Of a stretch of DNA of 64,000 nt, positions 12,301 to 22,816 are shown in pieces (within the stretch, counting starts at the first letter, position 1; every line of letters starts with the position of its first letter). The position numbers and the translations under genes were made by a program. This stretch comes from Gnetum montanum (lineage: Eukaryota; Streptophyta; Gnetopsida; Gnetales; Gnetaceae), in assembly GCA_015680685.1 (NCBI GenBank), contig MNCI01002686.1:1-64000 (forward strand), read 5' to 3'. The notes below the pieces were generated by a model. It searched no databases and had not been told where the DNA came from. It worked only from the letters and a program-made list of their open reading frames with translations.

Positions 12301-14308
12301 ATTTGTTAGGAATGATTTGATTTCATCTCTAGGAGCATTGACATCATTATTCATTACGTTTTGAAGTTGATTCCTGGCACAAGAAAAGGCTCAAGGACTT
12401 GAAGAAAGTTATGTCTAAGCTTTGAAAAGGTGCATTGACTAAAAAATTCAATGTTTTAGAATAATTAACAAAAACCCATGGCAAATAGTGCACGTCTTAT
12501 TTGCAAAACGAAGCGGGCTCTACATAACCAGCATAAATTATGTGTTCTTTGTGACATTACTTTACTTTTCTCTTTGTCTAATATATCATAGCTTGAATTA
12601 TTGCGCTTACTTTGCCTTTGAGCTCATGCTTCAAAGCATTGGAACTATAGTTAAACTAGTTTATTGCTTGTAAAGCTCTTTCTTGGTAATTTATCATTGT
12701 AGTATTAAACTAGAATTATTTTTAATAATTGTAAGTTTTGGAAGGATTTCTCTATTTTATGCTTCCTCACACTAAGTTTACCAATCCACATGCAAAACTT
12801 GGGAACGGAAAAATGAAAGATGAAAGAAATACAAAACAATGCAATAAAATTTTCCTTACTTGTTTGATAGCTTGTCAAGTCTAACATAAATATAACCCTG
12901 AGTAGTAACTCTAAATGCGTACATCTGAAGATTATCCTTATATGGAGAAAGAACTTCCTCCGCAAGCTCTAAAGCCTTTGCCCCCCATGGCACATCATTT
13001 AGATTAATCCCACCACCATCTCTTCCATCTCCTAACTGACACACATGCATGCATACACAATTTAAGCAAATAAATTTTGCCAGGTTTCTGATGAATCAAT
13101 AACGTTATTTCAAAGTGTGTATGTAAGAACGTACCCGAGGTTCATCTTGTTTTTCCTCTTCCTCTTCCCAGTAATCATCATCCTCTTCGCATATCTTTGT
13201 ATCTGGCGTTTCTAAACAAAAATGACCTGGGCAATTAAACAAAGGAACTATACTGCTAATTGCAATTCTGCAACATAATTAGATGGAAGCTGTCCTGGAT
13301 AAGGAAAACTAACATAAGATGTGGCAATTGCCCAAAAAAAAGGAAATAAAATAAAATAACATATTTAGTGTACATTTGTAATAAATTAATCTGTTGCTGT
13401 CTGTTTTCAAAACAACTGAGTTTTAATTTGTATTTACTATTTAGAAAATGATTACTCCCATGATCTGTAATGTTCGAATTATATGTTGATTTAAGACCAG
13501 TGTTTCGCATCATCGGCCATTTTCCTGTGACTGTCCTGTCATAAATATCTTTGTATTCCTCCACAGCTTTACGACAGAGCTCCAAGCTCTTACTTTTCTT
13601 GGATAGCAATGGAAGATTTATAAACATAATAGCTAGGCAGTGTCATACATATGAAAAAACTATAACATGGCATCAAAGTTGCACAATTAGAGTATCAACA
13701 TCTTTATCGCAAAACAGCAAATAGGTCGTCAATCGCAGCCTTTACGGGTTTGATGCGCTTATATCATTGTAGAATTGCAAAATAAATCATTGAAGACGTA
13801 AGGTTTCTTGTTTACTCGAGTTCCAGGTGCAGCGTTCACAGTAAAACCCAAACTAAGACTAATAGCAAGTTCGCAACAAGCGTCAATTGTTTTCAGTAAA
13901 TATAAATTGTACCCCTTAGGACGGACATAACAACGAATGACAGAAATTAAATAGACGAAATGCAGCACCTCCTTTGACATCATCATCGTCATGATTAACA
14001 TCACCATAGAGGGAGACATTGAGATTTGCAAGCTTCTCGTCGATGCTTATGGTTTTTTGGGTGCTGAAATTTCTCGACTGATGGCAACTGCAACTGTAAC
14101 TGTTACAGTAAAAAGGTTCTTTAACGAAGAGATTCAAGAAAATAGGTGCAGCAACGCCAATGCCACCGTCGAAGTTCGAGTAAAGACTGGAAGCAAACAC
14201 ACTTGTATTTGCAGTCGTAAGAAGGGGTGTTTTGCTTTTGCTGCTACGACAGTGCAACCGAAAAGCGCCAAATTTGAAGCAACGCAACAACAAACCACGC
14301 GCTAACAT
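6001..14308 (-). CDS. RimP-like (UPF0090/DUF150) organellar ribosome maturation factor
   Basis: Nuclear gene of six exons: 14308-13969, 13632-13498, 13211-13135, 13035-12860, 7220-7112 and 6303-6001. All introns are GT/AG and the phases (1,1,0,2,0) close into 1140 nt, 379 residues plus TGA. Residues 280-284 are VSSPG, within the LAIEVSSPGAER hallmark of RimP (LEVSSPG in bacteria). The N-terminal RimP domain is about 185-285 and the Sm-like C-domain follows. An acidic linker (EEDDDYWEEEEE) lies near 167-178. Residues 1-85 are rich in R, S and hydrophobics and contain RNFST (79-83), which looks like a mitochondrial presequence cleavage region; plastid targeting is not excluded. Bacterial RimP (about 150 aa) helps assemble the 30S subunit; a similar role in an organelle is inferred. 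The start is the first ATG of the open exon 1. No transcript data; exons 1-2 are the least certain. Confidence 0.82.
7112..7220 (-). CDS. RimP-like gene, exon 5
   Basis: Residues 243-279. Acceptor CTGACAG, donor GAG/GTATAT. It encodes YGCPTLNEMESFNYDYAKCL and the run into LAIE, the helix and strand just before VSSPG. Its first base completes the Lys codon split with exon 4. Confidence 0.82.
8775..9349 (+). repeat. candidate copia 5' LTR
   Basis: 575 bp starting TGTTGGGAATTT and ending GTGCAATCA, immediately followed by TGGTATCTACATTC, a PBS-like site. A TATAAATACGGG promoter motif lies inside near 9071. No second copy is available to confirm the borders. Confidence 0.45.
9640..11260 (+). pseudogene. 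copia gag-pol remnant
   Basis: Decayed polyprotein in three frames. A gag zinc-knuckle remnant KPGHAEDKC lies at 10026-10055. The protease entry SGCSNH (from DSGCSNHMT) is near 10238-10257, with VSYVPHLSDSLLSV at about 10396-10440. An integrase block with LP-TYLR and ATHLLNRVVN is at about 10845-10935, and the post-integrase VSRDV block is near 11143. RT and RNase H are missing. Stops are frequent. The domain order gag-PR-INT is diagnostic of copia rather than gypsy. Confidence 0.65.
12860..13035 (-). CDS. RimP-like gene, exon 4
   Basis: Residues 185-242. Acceptor GTCAG, donor CAA/GTAAGG. It starts LGDGRDGGGINLNDVPWG and ends RLDKLSNK, covering the first helix and strands of the RimP N-domain. 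Confidence 0.8.
13135..13211 (-). CDS. RimP-like gene, exon 3
   Basis: 77-nt exon encoding the acidic linker (TPDTKICEEDDDYWEEEEE). Acceptor GTTTAG, donor CGG/GTACGT. Confidence 0.75.
13498..13632 (-). CDS. RimP-like gene, exon 2
   Basis: Residues 114-158, including SKSLELCRKAVEEYKDIYD and TVTGKWPMMRNT. Acceptor CCTAG, donor ACTG/GTCTTA. The donor is inferred from phase agreement with exon 3; a nearby alternative would alter a few residues. Confidence 0.68.
13969..14308 (-). CDS. RimP-like gene, exon 1 with targeting peptide
   Basis: Codes residues 1-113: an organellar presequence, then an Asp-rich stretch (HDDDDVKG). The donor GAG/GTGCTG is not a strong consensus; it was chosen because it restores phase with exon 2. 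The ATG at 14308-14306 sits in the context CAGCCATGT. Confidence 0.68.
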
Positions 14309-14939
14309 GGCTGCCCCTGTCGTCAGCGGCTAACTTCTGAAAAACGCTCCAACCTACCCACACAGCGTATAACAGCATAAAGTATATTGACGTTTTGAAA
14401 ACCACGTACATGCCATTTTTAACTTTTATCCTTTTGAAGATACTCCATATGCAGTAGTAGAATGTATGCTTGGAACATGTTACAACGCTAGAGGGCTTTG
14501 AAGTGAGTACTTCTCAACTTCAAAGCATGTGAGTTAATTCATTGAGGTATAACTTGTACTACCACCAACATGGGATTAACTAGTAGGCTCTTTCCTAATG
14601 CATACGTTTAGGTTTAACATTATATTAAAAGTGACAAATAGAGTGCATCAACATATCTCATAATAACAAAAAAGTTTCAAAAATAATAAAGAAAAGAAAA
14701 AGTCTAATGATTTGGGATGCCTTTGTGGGTTTTCATGCTTCCAATCATTTCTAAAAAAAACCTTCTCTACAGAGTATGAAAAGGATTAGGCTTTGGCCTC
14801 ATTCAAAAGTGTCCTTGCAAGTTTTCACTACTTTCTAAAAGCTTCCTTGTTAATAGCCAAAAAGAGCAAAATAAAGGTATAGGAGAAACAATAGAGAGTA
14901 GCACCAAGGTTTAAGCATAAGCTAAGCAAAGTTTCTAGC
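14309..14939 (-). other. upstream flank of the RimP-like gene
   Basis: Should contain the gene's promoter and 5' UTR, but no convincing TATA box or other element stands out. No repeat was recognised. Confidence 0.35.
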
Positions 14940-15190
14940 AACATTGCTTGTCCAAGGTTCCATTAACTGAAGAAGATTATTCACCTTCTTTAAATAGCTA
15001 CTAACTTGAGATTTGACTTGAAAAATAACAAGTTGAATAATGTTGATTTTTTAGAGCATAGTGAACTCATCATGGATAGCTGCATGATTGTGAAAAATAT
15101 CACATCTATTTTTCCAAATAGTATGCAAAATGCAAGAATGTAATCACTTATAGGTAAAAAGAAACTCCTTAGAAAGGGGAGGAGCACCTA
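14940..15190 (-). pseudogene. possible LINE 3' ORF2 scrap
   Basis: On the minus strand a short reading frame gives ILHTIWKNRCDIFHNHAA, which resembles the W-x-I-W-K-x-R-N block after the reverse transcriptase of plant L1-type LINEs. Only about 80 residues are readable, so the assignment is weak. Confidence 0.28.
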
Positions 15191-15525
15191 TTTAGGTCAC
15201 TAATGCTCCATTATTGCTAACAATACGATAACTAGCTTTAGTAGATTAAACCAATTTGATAAAGTATGAATGGACTGAATGAGTTTATATTCATTGGGTT
15301 TTGTTCCATTTAATTTTTGGGTTTCTGGTTGCATTCATTTTTTTTAATTTTTTCTTTTTTTAAGCTCAGAATGCAAATTATATTAACGAGAATTATACAA
15401 CAAAAATGGCATAAACATATTTATGGGACCCAACAAATCCATTTTAGTAGGTTGTGGGTTTAGAGCAAAATAAGGGCATGGCCTAGTGGGCCCAACAACA
15501 AAATTGGTCTCCATCTAATGAGACA

Positions 15526-15640
15526 CGATATCACAGCCGTCGTGATATCGCATCCCATGCAATATCGCGTACGCGATATTGCGTTGTCCCCTGCGATATC
15601 ACGTACGCGATATCGCAGTGTGCCGTCATATCTATAAATA
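15526..15640 (+). promoter_or_regulatory. GATATC palindrome array and TATA box
   Basis: Six or more overlapping GCGATATCGC-like palindromes (15526-15617) end about 15 bases before TATAAATA (15633-15640). This is the best-preserved copy of the array in the window. Confidence 0.65.
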
Positions 15641-15795
15641 AGAGGCAGCTCTCCTTTGTTTCCTCATCCTAGGCTAGAAGTAGGGAAACTCTGGCAGATT
15701 GATCACTCCAGAGATAGAATATTTTCCATGTGCCCGCAATAGGAGTCCTAAAGTGAACGGATCTTTATTCGAGCAACATTATACCTGAACACAAG

Positions 15796-15881
15796 NNNNN
15801 NNNNNNNNNNNNNNNNNNNNNNNNNNNNNNNNNNNNNNNNNNNNNNNNNNNNNNNNNNNNNNNNNNNNNNNNNNNNNNNNN
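15796..15881. other. assembly gap (86 N)
   Basis: Run of N inside the solo LTR, in the segment where other family LTRs carry the conserved CTTCGA box. Confidence 0.99.
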
Positions 15882-16255
15882 TGGTGATCCCAGCAACAAT
15901 TAGTGTTTGGTAGCCACGGTTGCATCGGTTCAGGGTGTGCACGGTAAGTGGGAACGGATGCTGACACTAGGTAATTTAGACTTAGTTCATTAGTTAGAGT
16001 TAGTAATTAGTTTCTCAACCCTTCACATTGTTAGCATAGGAGACACAAAAACATAAAAAGCTATAAAAATCATATACTTCGAACTTACTTAACCATACAC
16101 CGTGACAACTACAAGTAAGTCTGGGAAGACAACAAATGATTAACCCTAAGTGTTCCATGGGGCGTGTAGGCACTTAGTCTGCGGAGTTCGACTGGATCGC
16201 ACGTGCTACGCTCGTATTCATATGGTTGAGTGTAGGGGTATCTTGCCACTCATCA

Positions 16256-17472
16256 CCATCTATCAAAACTTACAAAAAAGAAAAACACCACCACAAATGA
16301 GGTGAAAGGTAGGCAACATATAAAACTCAAGGCCATAGGAATAAGCAAAGACAACATGTGATCATAATAGATAGGGGAGTGAGGGGTTGGCACAATGAGG
16401 TGGGGGATGCCTAGAAGTAACAATGTTGTGGCCCAGCGATAATGATGCCCATTTGAACACTTGCAGGTTGAGCATCTCACCATTCCCAAATGAAGTCAAT
16501 TGCATATTACAATACCTTTGATAGTGCAAGGGATAATTTGGGCACATAAAGATCATGTCTAGTCTCCATGGAAAGTGAGGCTACTTATCATGTTTGTCAA
16601 GGTTGGCAAGTGTTAAAGTTTGGTTTTATGTCACACGAAATCTTGTGGTAGGGATATGACTAAATGATTAAGCAAGCATAATAAATTGTAAACATTTAGA
16701 GAATGGATGGATATGTTTGATAAGTGTAATATGCTTAATACAAATTGATTACAACTTATCATTTATGGTTGTTAATCTTACATATAATGCCTTAGTCATC
16801 CTTAGCCAGTTGATAATTGCTCATACTTAACATACAAGCTCATTATTTTCATTCATAACTTCATGGTACTCCAATAGAGCTGCATGGGAAATCTTCTCTT
16901 CCCATTAAGGAAACTAGATCAGGTTTACAGCTAGCATAATTGTTGCTAGTGGACCTTTTCTTTCTATTGAGGAAACTAGATTCTAATTCTTCTTCCAAGT
17001 TAACTTTGGAACCTTTACTTCTCTAGTAAAGGATGCTCATAGTATTTTCTTTAACCTTTGGGTCTAGGGTAATCTTACTAAGTTACTACCTTGTTTAAGG
17101 ATAATTGCATAGACTATGGATGTTTGCACCTATCACTTCTCTTTTATCATGCTTTTGTCCTTTTCTTCCATCTTACTTAGTTTCTCACATTCTCCCTTTT
17201 ATATCTTCGTTCTTCTTTATGAATTTATTTCATGGGATAGTCACAATGTGTGATGACTTACAAATTGTGATTTTTCATGATTAATAATTACAAGACTAAT
17301 GATTGTAGAAGATTAATTATTAGAAGCTTAACACTTCCCTTCAAGGATTAGTTTTGTAACTTCATTTAGCATTTAATCACAAAATTGATGAGTATATTAT
17401 ATTACAAGCACATAATTAAATTCATGATGGCCAATCATAAAGAATCATACACACTTGAGGAAACTACCTTAC
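16256..17472. other. 1.2 kb without recognisable feature
   Basis: AT-rich spacer between two LTRs. Open frames here are short and lack protein-like composition. Confidence 0.5.
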
Positions 17473-18251
17473 TGATGAGTGGCAAGGTACCCCTACACTC
17501 AACCATATGAATATGAGCATTACACGTGCAATCCAGTCGAACTCCGCAGACTAAGTGCCTACATGCCTTATGGAACACTTAAGGTTAATTGTTTATTGTC
17601 TTCCTAGACTTACTTGTATTTGTCACGGTTGTATGGTTAAGTAAGTCTGAGGTATGTGATTTTTATATCTTTTATGTTCTATCGCCTATGCTAATGAGGG
17701 AAAGGGTGAAGAGACTAAGTAACTAACTTTAATTAACTAAGTTCTAATGCCTAGCATCAATATCCGTTCCCACTTGCCGTTCACACCCTGAACCAATGCA
17801 ACCTTCTAGGATTACCAAATGCTATTCGTTACTGGGATTACCAAACGCTATTCGTTACTAGGATTACTAACCGTAACGCACATGCTCGAAGCAGTCGTAC
17901 TGAATGCACTTAACTAGGAGTGTTGAGGGTTGAGAGAGATTAATTAACTAATAAATAATTTAAACAATTAAGAATAATTAAAGTCCTAATTAGCTTAGTC
18001 CATGCACTGCAAGGTTTATCCAAAAAGTTCGTCTTTATTTCCGTACACAAACTTGTGCTCAAGTACAATATTTGCTTGAACAAAGATCTGTTCACTTTGG
18101 GACTTCTACTGCAGGTACATGGAAATTACTCTACCTCTAGAATGGAAAAACTGCAAGAGTTTGGCTAAGGTCTAGATCTAGATGGAGAAACAAGGGAGAG
18201 CCACCTCTTATTTATAGAATTGGTGGTGCACTGCGATATCGCGTACCATCA
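17473..18251 (-). repeat. 3' LTR of element A
   Basis: 779 bp, starting TGATGGTACGCG and ending ACTCATCA on the minus strand. TATA box at 18216-18209. It has only one GCGATATCGC palindrome (18233-18243), against three to four in the partner LTR. Confidence 0.88.
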
Positions 18252-18262
18252 TACCCCCATGA
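18252..18262 (-). other. polypurine tract of element A
   Basis: CATGGGGGTA on the minus strand immediately before the TGATGG start of the 3' LTR. It primes plus-strand DNA synthesis. Confidence 0.75.
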
Positions 18263-20114
18263 CTGAATAAAAACTGGTCCTCGAGTTCCTTACAAAATAT
18301 TGGGAAGGTATGGGATTATTGACTTGAATGGAACCAATGGTGAATGGGACGACATGTGAACGGATCATCATTACAAAACATGACAAAACTGGTGTTCATG
18401 ACAACAAGAGTGAACACTTGATAGATTTGACATTCGACCTTATTTGGCAGCTGAGAAAGAAAGAGAGAGAGAGAGAAAAAAAAGAAGTTTGCTGCTTCCA
18501 TTACCAAGATTGCGCCTTTCGTTGTCCATCCATAAGTGTGCCATCAATCTTGTTCCTTGCAAAACTACTTTAGCACCGATCCATTCCAAGTGTTTTCTCC
18601 AGGTTCGATCCATTGTTGTATGATTGTCATCTACACACACAACACAGTCTTATATTAGCAAGGGTAGATGAATCACAATGTAGTTGATACCTTGCTTCGA
18701 TGAAAGGTCCATTGGCTGAGTTGTGGTATGGCTGATTACGGATTCTGGAGATATAATAATGGTGACTACTGAAGGTGTAGGGGTTAGGAGAAAATCAAAA
18801 AAATTGGGTCCGAATTCCCATGACTAAGAGCAAACCTCCGGTAGCGATAGAATGGAGAAAGAAAAGGAATAAGAAAGATGAAGAAAAAGAGATAATTGTA
18901 ACGTCGATGAAAGGGATGTCAAATGGAAATGAACAAAATAGAGTTGATTGCAAAAAATGTTAAGGGAAAGAATTTAACTAGTGCACCAAATAGGAATGCC
19001 AGTGGGTCCTCCCCAAAGCAGGCTCATGCCCTTAATGCCNCTCTACTAATCATTGAAGGCCCTTAGTTCTTTCTAAGTTTTTGTTTTACACATTTTTGTT
19101 TTGCACATTTCTTTAGTCTTTCTTTTTTTTTGTTCTACATCATCATTCATATTTTTACCATTTCTTCGTGTGATTTTATTTTTTTCATCACCCAATAAGT
19201 GTTCATGATGGTGGTATAAATAATATCATATCTAGTAACTTTTCATTACTACATTCGGCCGACCCATCCACTTGAAGTAACAAGAATGCATTCCCCAAAG
19301 AGCCACCACCATTCCGACGAAGCGAAGGAGGAGAGAATAGGAAGCAAGAAGGGCCTTAGTTAGAGGGAACATGTTTATTTTAGTTCCATAACCAGTGCTT
19401 ATAGCCCAAATGATTATTTCATCTAAGGGGTGTGCTTTGAATCCTCACTATTTTTTTTTTGTGTTTATACGTGAGAACCACACCATGCAAAGACTTTGTT
19501 ATTTTTATTAGCTTAGCTTTCCGATGATGGAGCAATGTCAAAATGGTAAGAAAACTCAAAAAGAAAACATCCAAGCACCCAAGAGAATGGCCAACACAAA
19601 TGCATCAAGTCCCCTTGAAGTCACACCCTGTTCAATCCTTGAGTCCTTCCTTAGTTTGAGAAATGCCCAATCACCGATTTGTTGATAGTTCTTATTTAGA
19701 AAGGGACTGTACATTTCCTAGCTAAGAGAGATCATAGAAATTTATGGATGTATGGATGAAGTGAACTCNTAGCTGAGAGAGATCATAGAAATTTATGGAT
19801 GTATGGATGAAGTGAACTCATTGCCTACTATATCAAAAGAACCATACCTTAGTATCAATATTTTAACTTAAAGGTAAAAACCAAACATTAGCAACCGATA
19901 GAATACAGTTCATACCATCATTAAGAGCACTTATTAGGTGAAAAACTTAAAAAAATGGATAAGACACACACAAAAATAAAAGAAAAAGTATAAATGATGT
20001 TGTGAAACAAAAACAAGAAAAGTTGAAGAATTTTTTAAAACAAAAATGTGCAAAACAAAAACATGTAAAACAAATACTTAAAAGAACTAAGGGCCCCGAA
20101 TGATCAGAATAGGT
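18263..20114 (-). mobile_element. non-coding 3' internal region of element A
   Basis: Between pol end and PPT, with no protein domain. It contains a T-rich tract (minus strand, 20110-19880), an inverted partial copy of that tract on the plus strand at 19046-19240, a 49-bp direct duplication around the N at 19769, and a (GA)n run near 18446-18486. The CTCTAACTAAGGCCC block (complement of 19362-19376) is shared with element E near 62660. Confidence 0.6.
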
Positions 20115-20128
20115 GGCCATTTCCCCCA
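20115..20128 (-). other. second polypurine-like tract at pol end
   Basis: CATGGGGGAAATGGCC on the minus strand at the end of the coding region, followed by a T-rich tract. The same block occurs in element E (61804-61818) and in weaker form in B (37114-37130). Confidence 0.45.
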
Positions 20129-20343
20129 TGACTGAATTGAAAGGGAGAGATCCAAAATAATGAGCATTTGTTTGAATTTCTTAAAAGTGTCCAACTTCTC
20201 CCAATTTATTTTTTCAAGTTAAGGGTTGGAAGTTGGTGATGCTCATATTCCAATGTATCTATGCTTTTGTTGTGGGTGCAAGTTGTTCCCCCAGTTCGTT
20301 TCATGCATGTTGGTGGGCTACTCTCTTGATTAGCTATCAACCA

Positions 20344-20901
20344 CTAGGTGTTCTCTTGTTGTGTGGTTGCTACATATAGGAACCTTTGTATTTGAGTTTC
20401 TTGGGCACATTGGTTGCATACAAGAGATGTTGAGCATTCCTGTATGTCATCACCCTCTAAGTCACTGTATGTGATGCATGGAACTTTCTTCTTCTCAATC
20501 CTTCCATAAATGTTTTCCTTAAATATTTCCAAGGAAAGATCGTGGATTCCTAGGCATGCATTGATGATGCTGAGCCATGCCCTTCCCATTATTATCTAGA
20601 AGTCCCCTTTGTCATTATTTATTTGGATCACCAGGAAATTAGCTGGGTATGACCAACCATACACGGTGGTAACAATGTCCTCAACCTATCCCAAAGGAAC
20701 AGTGATGGACTGGTCAGCCAGCTCTAGTTGAATATTGCTTTTCTTGAGTGGAGGTAGGTTCCAGGCTTTATACATTTCTCGTGAGATTAAGATGACTCCA
20801 GAACCTGAGTCAAGAAGAGCCTTATGAGGTTCATTCCCAGTGACTTGGAGATAAATTAGGGGGCATCTAGGATCAGAGAATTTCTTGGGAAGGTGGCCCA
20901 C
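20344..20901 (-). pseudogene. aspartic protease region of element A
   Basis: Retropepsin-like domain with catalytic ALLDSGSGV near 20805, preceded by PLIYLQVTGNEPHK and followed by SREMYKAWNLPPLKKSNIQL. The 20901-20686 and 20589-20344 pieces share a frame and are separated only by stops; the second holds MGRAWLSIINACLGIHDLSL, the block that precedes RT in B and E. The region would cleave Gag-Pol in an active element. RT should follow but is deleted. Confidence 0.78.
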
Positions 20902-21596
20902 CTTGATCTAGTCAGTAATGGTATGTGTTAACATAACCATGTGCGTTGAGCTCTATTGTTGGTTTGAAGGGAGCTCTGCAGCCTTATTTGTTGGAGGAGT
21001 GTACACAGACTCAACCGCTTGTGGTTGTGAGAGCTTGTTTGGGCTTTTGGATTTGAAGAAAGGTCTTCTCTCATACGGTTGTCAGAACCAACAGTAGGTT
21101 GAAGGTTTATAGCTCTCGTAGCATTACGTTGTTGCGGTTGAGTGGCGAGTTCCCCTTGCATCATTGGAGCAGATGGTAGTGGACCTAACGGTATGAGAGT
21201 GGTGGATGGATTCAGAGGATGGCATGCATATGGTGTGTCTCCCATAGGAGAGGGAGTCCTAAAATACTCCTGAACTTGGTAGTGACGTTGTGGGGTTGCG
21301 TGACACATAGAGTCACTTGGAGAAACCAGCTACTGCATGTAATAGCCATATGGATCTAGTTGCCAGTAAGGGTATTGTTGCCTAGGCAGTGGCATCCCCC
21401 ATGACTATGGGTATTGCCACTATTGGTGTTGCCCAATAGGTTGTGGTGGAGTTCCACTTGGATAATATGTTAATGGTTGGTGGAATTGCCTTGGGTTACC
21501 TTGGGAATAAGATAACCTTCGGGGTGCCTGTCATCTGTTAAGTCTTCGATTGAGTGGATACACCCAAGACTCTTGTAAATGTGAGATTATTGGGCA

Positions 21597-21632
21597 ACAT
21601 CCCTTAGGATGGTCATATTGGCAGATCTCACA
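21597..21632 (-). other. compact CX2CX3HX3C knuckle of gag
   Basis: Twelve codons CEICQYDHPKGC in the position of the nucleocapsid zinc knuckle. Spacing is shorter than the usual CX2CX4HX4C. Decayed versions are present in B, D and E. Confidence 0.6.
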
Positions 21633-22765
21633 TCCACCATCATTGTTTGCATCCAAATCCACAACCTCATCGGTGATAGTCATTTTTTCCTTACCCTTGT
21701 TACGTGCATGGTCTGAATCTCTCCACTTTTTCTTATTATGGTTACTACTTCGCTCCTCCTTAGACTCTTCTATAATTTTCAGGACAGTTTCAATTTTACT
21801 ATCTAAGGAGCTCCATATTTTATCTACCTTAGCTGACACTTCTATTGTTAATTTTTGAAGTGGCAAGGTTTTTCTATTCACCAACTCTTCAAGTGGTGAC
21901 TCATCCTCTTCTTCATAGAATCTTACTCCCTTCTTTCGGAGGGAAGGATTACGGTTATACTCTTTCGCGCTTTCTCTTTTCTGTAGCTCCCCTTCTTCCT
22001 TAGCTACTTGCTCCAAAAATCTATGAACTTCATGGGACCTAAGTTCAGATAATCTCCCTTGGGCATATGTCCCATCTACGAGGTGGCAAAGTTGATCCTA
22101 TTGTGCGTAACCATGGCCTGGACAACGATGTAGCAATGCATAATATCGGCCCATGGCAGCATCCAAGGGTTCGTGATTATCCTACTTCCATCCTTGGATC
22201 TACTTACATAAGTTGAACACTCTGGAGTACATTTGGTATTTATTGTTAAACAATTCTAGCATTGTACTCCACCTCCTAATGGTTTCTGGCTCTAAAGACC
22301 GGTACCAACTTTTCGCTTCTTTTATGAGTGTCCTAGGGAACGAATTTAACTTCTGCCACTTATTTTCAATATTCTGCAAGGCACAGACATTGTGGAATGC
22401 TTGTAAGTGGTTTTGCGGATCAACATTGTATCCCCCCTTAAACTATGGGATATTATTCATGTCTAGTCTCTTGATCCGGCTATCTTTTTGGTGCCTTTTA
22501 GGTATTCTAACGGCCTCCATAATATCTAACATACTTTGGGTGGCAAGTAGGGGTTCATCATGATCATCTCTCTCATGATATCTATGATGCCTACATGGTT
22601 CCCTACTTTCCCTTCTTTCATGCCTTGACTTCCTAAAATGCCCTCGTCCTCGCTCTTGACTCTCTCATCGAGGGTTCTCATTTTGCTTATCCTTACTCTT
22701 ATCCTCATAGTTGTGCTCGTTGTGACTACATCCTGATGTGGAAGGAGAGGGTGAATGATGTGATG

Positions 22766-22816
22766 NAAGCACAACTGTGAGGATAAGGGTAAGGATAAGC
22801 AAAATGAGAACCCTCN
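22766..22816. other. inverted N-bounded segment (probable assembly artefact)
   Basis: The 49 bases between two single Ns are close to the reverse complement of the adjacent 22670-22735 stretch (shared core AAGCAAAATGAGAACCCTC). This looks like a mis-joined gap fill inside gag. Confidence 0.7.

Larger units (their letters stand above)
7221..12859 (-). other. intron 4 of the RimP-like gene (5.6 kb)
   Basis: The donor (GTAAGG at 12859) and acceptor (CTGACAG ending at 7221) are good. It contains a copia remnant in antisense orientation (8775-11290). The remaining parts, 7221-8774 and 11291-12859, show no coding or structural feature I can support. Confidence 0.75.
15516..16255 (+). repeat. Athila-like solo LTR
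   Basis: 740 bp (86 of them N) starting TAATGAGACACGATATC and ending GCCACTCATCA, flanked on both sides by the 5-bp direct repeat CCATC (15511-15515, 16256-16260). There is no PBS or internal sequence on either side. It aligns with both LTRs of element A. Interpretation: a full element reduced by LTR-LTR recombination. Confidence 0.85.

Noticed and set aside
13991-14305. 104-codon plus-strand open frame opposite RimP-like exon 1
   Set aside because: Exact antisense shadow of exon 1, which has the better protein logic and splices in phase with exon 2.
15526-15640. CRISPR-like array of short palindromes
   Set aside because: Repeats are only 6-10 bases, spacing is irregular, the site is within a plant LTR promoter and there are no spacers or cas genes.
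18446-18486. (GA)n run as a functional microsatellite or GAGA promoter
   Set aside because: Short, impure and within the non-coding tail of a transposon; nothing links it to a gene.
19947-20129. Hydrophobic small ORF after pol (similar one in element E at 61717-61992), possible env-like membrane protein
   Set aside because: The hydrophobic run is Phe/Leu/Cys from the T-rich tract; only the MGEMA start is shared, and that part is explained by the conserved G-run DNA.
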